A DNA stretch of 8,196 bases from JAYZDP01 sp036337765 (lineage in GTDB: Bacteria > Acidobacteriota > Thermoanaerobaculia > Multivoradales > Multivoraceae), in the NCBI GenBank assembly GCA_036337765.1, contig JAYZDP010000028.1:1-8196 (forward strand), given 5' to 3'. Position 1 is the stretch's first letter. Each line of letters starts with the position of its first letter. Positions 6,915-8,196 of the stretch are shown piece after piece. The notes beneath the pieces were generated by a model. It saw only the letters and a list, made by a program, of their open reading frames with translations. It was not told the DNA's origin and did not search any database. Both the position numbers and the translations under genes were made by a program.

Positions 6915-7499
6915 TTGCGTGCAGCGTCGCGCCGGATCGACGGGGCGAACGCGAAAGACCCCCGCAATGAGCTCGATGGGGGCGAAGAGAAGCCCAAGGA
7001 GTGGCTCTATGGACGGCGGATGATCGCCTGGCTCGATCGGCTCGAGCCCGCTGCCTCCACCGAGCTGCGCCTGGCGGTGAGAGCTCAACACCTCGAGCGC
7101 TGGCGCCTGCCTCGCTCCGAGTATCCCGAGGGCAGAGCCGGCTACCTCGCTTGGCGTCGAGCATGCGCGGCGATGCACGCGAAGCGCGCCGGGGAGATCC
7201 TGGCGGACGAGGGCTACCCAGCGTCGACCATCGATCGAGTCGGCGATCTCATCCAAAAAAGAGGGCGGCTGAGGCTCGATCCGGAGTCGCAGGCGCTTGA
7301 GGACGTGGCGTGCCTGGTCTTCGTCGAGCATTACCTCAAAGGTTTCGCCGGCGAGCACCCTCGAGAGCGGATGGTGTCGGTGTTGGCCAAGACCTGGCGC
7401 AAGATGTCTGCGCGGGGGCGCGCGGCCGCCGCAGACATCGAGTTGCCCACCGAGCTTGCGGCCCTCGTTGCCTCTGTTGCTGCCGAGGAGGGGGAGTAG
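6915..7499 (+). CDS. DUF4202 family protein
   Basis: A member of the DUF4202 family, which has no established function as far as I know. From TTG 6915 the product is 194 residues, soluble and largely helical. Family-like segments in order are RRIDGANAKDP (6-16), PKEWLYGRRMIAWLDRL (27-43), RAQHLERWRLPRSEYP (56-71), HAKRAGEILADEGY (88-101), DLIQKRGR (111-118), ALEDVACLVFVEHYL (127-141) and KTWRKMSARG (159-168). His59, His88, Glu129-Asp130 and His139 recall the spaced His/Asp ligands of HD-type hydrolases; that is inference. A longer form from GTG 6864 would overlap the previous gene by 35 bases and adds a poorly conserved-looking leader. The gene lies 16 bases after the isochorismatase-family gene and 9 bases before the exported-protein gene, so it belongs to the same transcript. 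Confidence 0.88.
   Translation: MRAASRRIDGANAKDPRNELDGGEEKPKEWLYGRRMIAWLDRLEPAASTELRLAVRAQHLERWRLPRSEYPEGRAGYLAWRRACAAMHAKRAGEILADEGYPASTIDRVGDLIQKRGRLRLDPESQALEDVACLVFVEHYLKGFAGEHPRERMVSVLAKTWRKMSARGRAAAADIELPTELAALVASVAAEEGE
7403..7439. repeat. Short inverted repeat inside the DUF4202 gene
   Basis: GATGTCTGCG at 7403-7412 is exactly complementary to 7430-7439, with a 17-base GC-rich loop. A 10-bp match in GC-rich DNA of this length is not far from chance, and there is no T-run. It is listed for completeness only. Confidence 0.4.
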
Positions 7500-7508
7500 A
7501 GTGGCGGC

Positions 7509-8159
7509 ATGGCTAGAGTGCTGTTAGCGATTGGACTTTTGGTCTCGGGCTCGGCTCTCGCCCAGGACGCCGCTGTCGAGGAGGAGGTGCGGCGGCTCTT
7601 CGACCGCTACAAGGTGGCGTTGCTCCAGGGCGATGGCGAGCTGGCCTCGGATCTTGTTGACGCCGACACGATGAAGTTTTTCGACGACATCAAGCATCTC
7701 GCGCTGGCAGGCGACGAGGAGAGCGTGAAGAAGCGCCCGTTCGTCGATCGCCTGCTGATCGTGACCATGCGCCACGAGCTCGACTCGGCGGATCTCCAAC
7801 AGATGGGCCTGCAGGGTCTACTGCAGCATGCCGTGGAGGCGGGCTGGATCGGCAAGCAGTCGATCGCGCAACTCGACATCGGCGAGATCGAAGTCTCAGG
7901 CGACGAGGCGACCGGTGTGGCGATCACGACCGGCTTGCAGGCGCCGGAGACCGAAGAGTCGCCGCTCTATCGCTTCGTGCGCGAAGAGGGCGTCTGGAAG
8001 TTCCGCTTCCACTCCCTGGTGCAGGGCATCAACAACCTCATCGGTCCGTTCACCGCACAAATGGGCACCGACGAGGACGATCTGATCTTCCTCCTCGTCG
8101 AGCAGCTATCCGGCCGGAAAGTTCTCCCTGACGTCTGGAGTCGGGAGCGTGCGGTGTAG
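7509..8159 (+). CDS. Exported protein of unknown function, possibly NTF2-like
   Basis: A 216-residue protein that I do not recognise. Residues 1-18 form a Sec signal peptide (MARVLLAIGLLVSGSALA, cleavage expected before Gln19), so the mature protein should be in the periplasm or outside. The mature part starts with a helix carrying EEEVRRLFDRYKVALLQGD (24-42) and continues with DLVDADTMKFFDD (48-60). Near the end are strand-like stretches such as GVAITTGLQ (136-144) and SPLYRFVREEGVWKFRFHSL (151-170). This helix-first, curved-sheet-last pattern with an Arg-Phe-x-x-Glu-x-Gly-x-Trp-Lys-Phe ending resembles NTF2/SnoaL-like folds, but no catalytic set is apparent; the fold call is inference. A purine-rich GAGGAGGGGGAG at 7485-7496 lies upstream of the ATG, 9 bases after the DUF4202 stop. 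It appears to be the last gene of the transcript within the window. Confidence 0.85.
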   Translation: MARVLLAIGLLVSGSALAQDAAVEEEVRRLFDRYKVALLQGDGELASDLVDADTMKFFDDIKHLALAGDEESVKKRPFVDRLLIVTMRHELDSADLQQMGLQGLLQHAVEAGWIGKQSIAQLDIGEIEVSGDEATGVAITTGLQAPETEESPLYRFVREEGVWKFRFHSLVQGINNLIGPFTAQMGTDEDDLIFLLVEQLSGRKVLPDVWSRERAV

Positions 8160-8170
8160 CACGCCCCCGG

Positions 8171-8193
8171 CGCTGATTCCTATCGGCTCAGCG
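8171..8193. other. Weak hairpin after the last gene, possible terminator start
   Basis: CGCTGA (8171-8176) and TCAGCG (8188-8193) can form a 6-bp stem with an 11-base loop, 12 bases after the last stop codon. The window ends before any T-run could be seen, so its identity as a terminator cannot be judged. Confidence 0.2.
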
Positions 8194-8196
8194 AGA

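Noticed and set aside
7403..7439. 10-bp inverted repeat as a terminator or regulatory hairpin
   Set aside because: It is inside a coding gene, has no T-run, and a match of this length is close to chance expectation at this GC level.
1..8196. tRNA or rRNA genes, CRISPR arrays, insertion sequences, prophage or defence modules
   Set aside because: No cloverleaf, direct-repeat array, transposase, integrase or toxin-antitoxin-like pair was seen on reading the window; nearly all bases are in housekeeping or single accessory genes.

Overview
The window is GC-rich, with dense coding on the + strand only. The gene content suggests a Gram-negative bacterium: a lipoprotein with an outer-membrane-type +2 residue, an exported Sec-type protein, and Hfq. 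The SLH-like lipoprotein, the Hfq sequence and the DnaE type would fit Acidobacteriota, Myxococcota or a related deep lineage, but the phylum is not resolved from sequence alone.

Layout: positions 1-320 hold an open frame carrying the hallmark of the ComEC/Rec2 competence domain. It ends at a TGA after roughly one or two membrane segments, so it looks like a truncated comEC remnant. Seven genes then run from 329 to 8159 with almost no space between them: miaA (tRNA dimethylallyltransferase), hfq, a lipoprotein with TPR-like helices and an SLH-like C-terminal region, dnaE (replicative polymerase alpha subunit, complete), an ISOC1-type isochorismatase-family hydrolase, a DUF4202 protein, and a small exported protein of unknown function. 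Junctions are a 2-nt gap, a TAATG overlap, gaps of 6, 11, 16 and 9 nt. Several Shine-Dalgarno sequences sit over or next to the previous stop codon. This reads as one transcription unit with translational coupling.

Working together: miaA and hfq are classic neighbours (tRNA modification and RNA chaperone). Placing them in one transcription unit with the replicative polymerase and an envelope lipoprotein is less usual. No gene-poor stretch longer than about 300 bases exists except the remnant region at the left edge. No tRNA, rRNA, CRISPR, insertion sequence, phage or obvious defence system is visible. I did not find a new multi-gene system. The best leads are the SLH-like lipoprotein, an exact 15-bp inverted repeat inside its gene, an Hfq with altered RNA-contact positions, a DnaE whose PHP metal site looks intact, and the truncated comEC.
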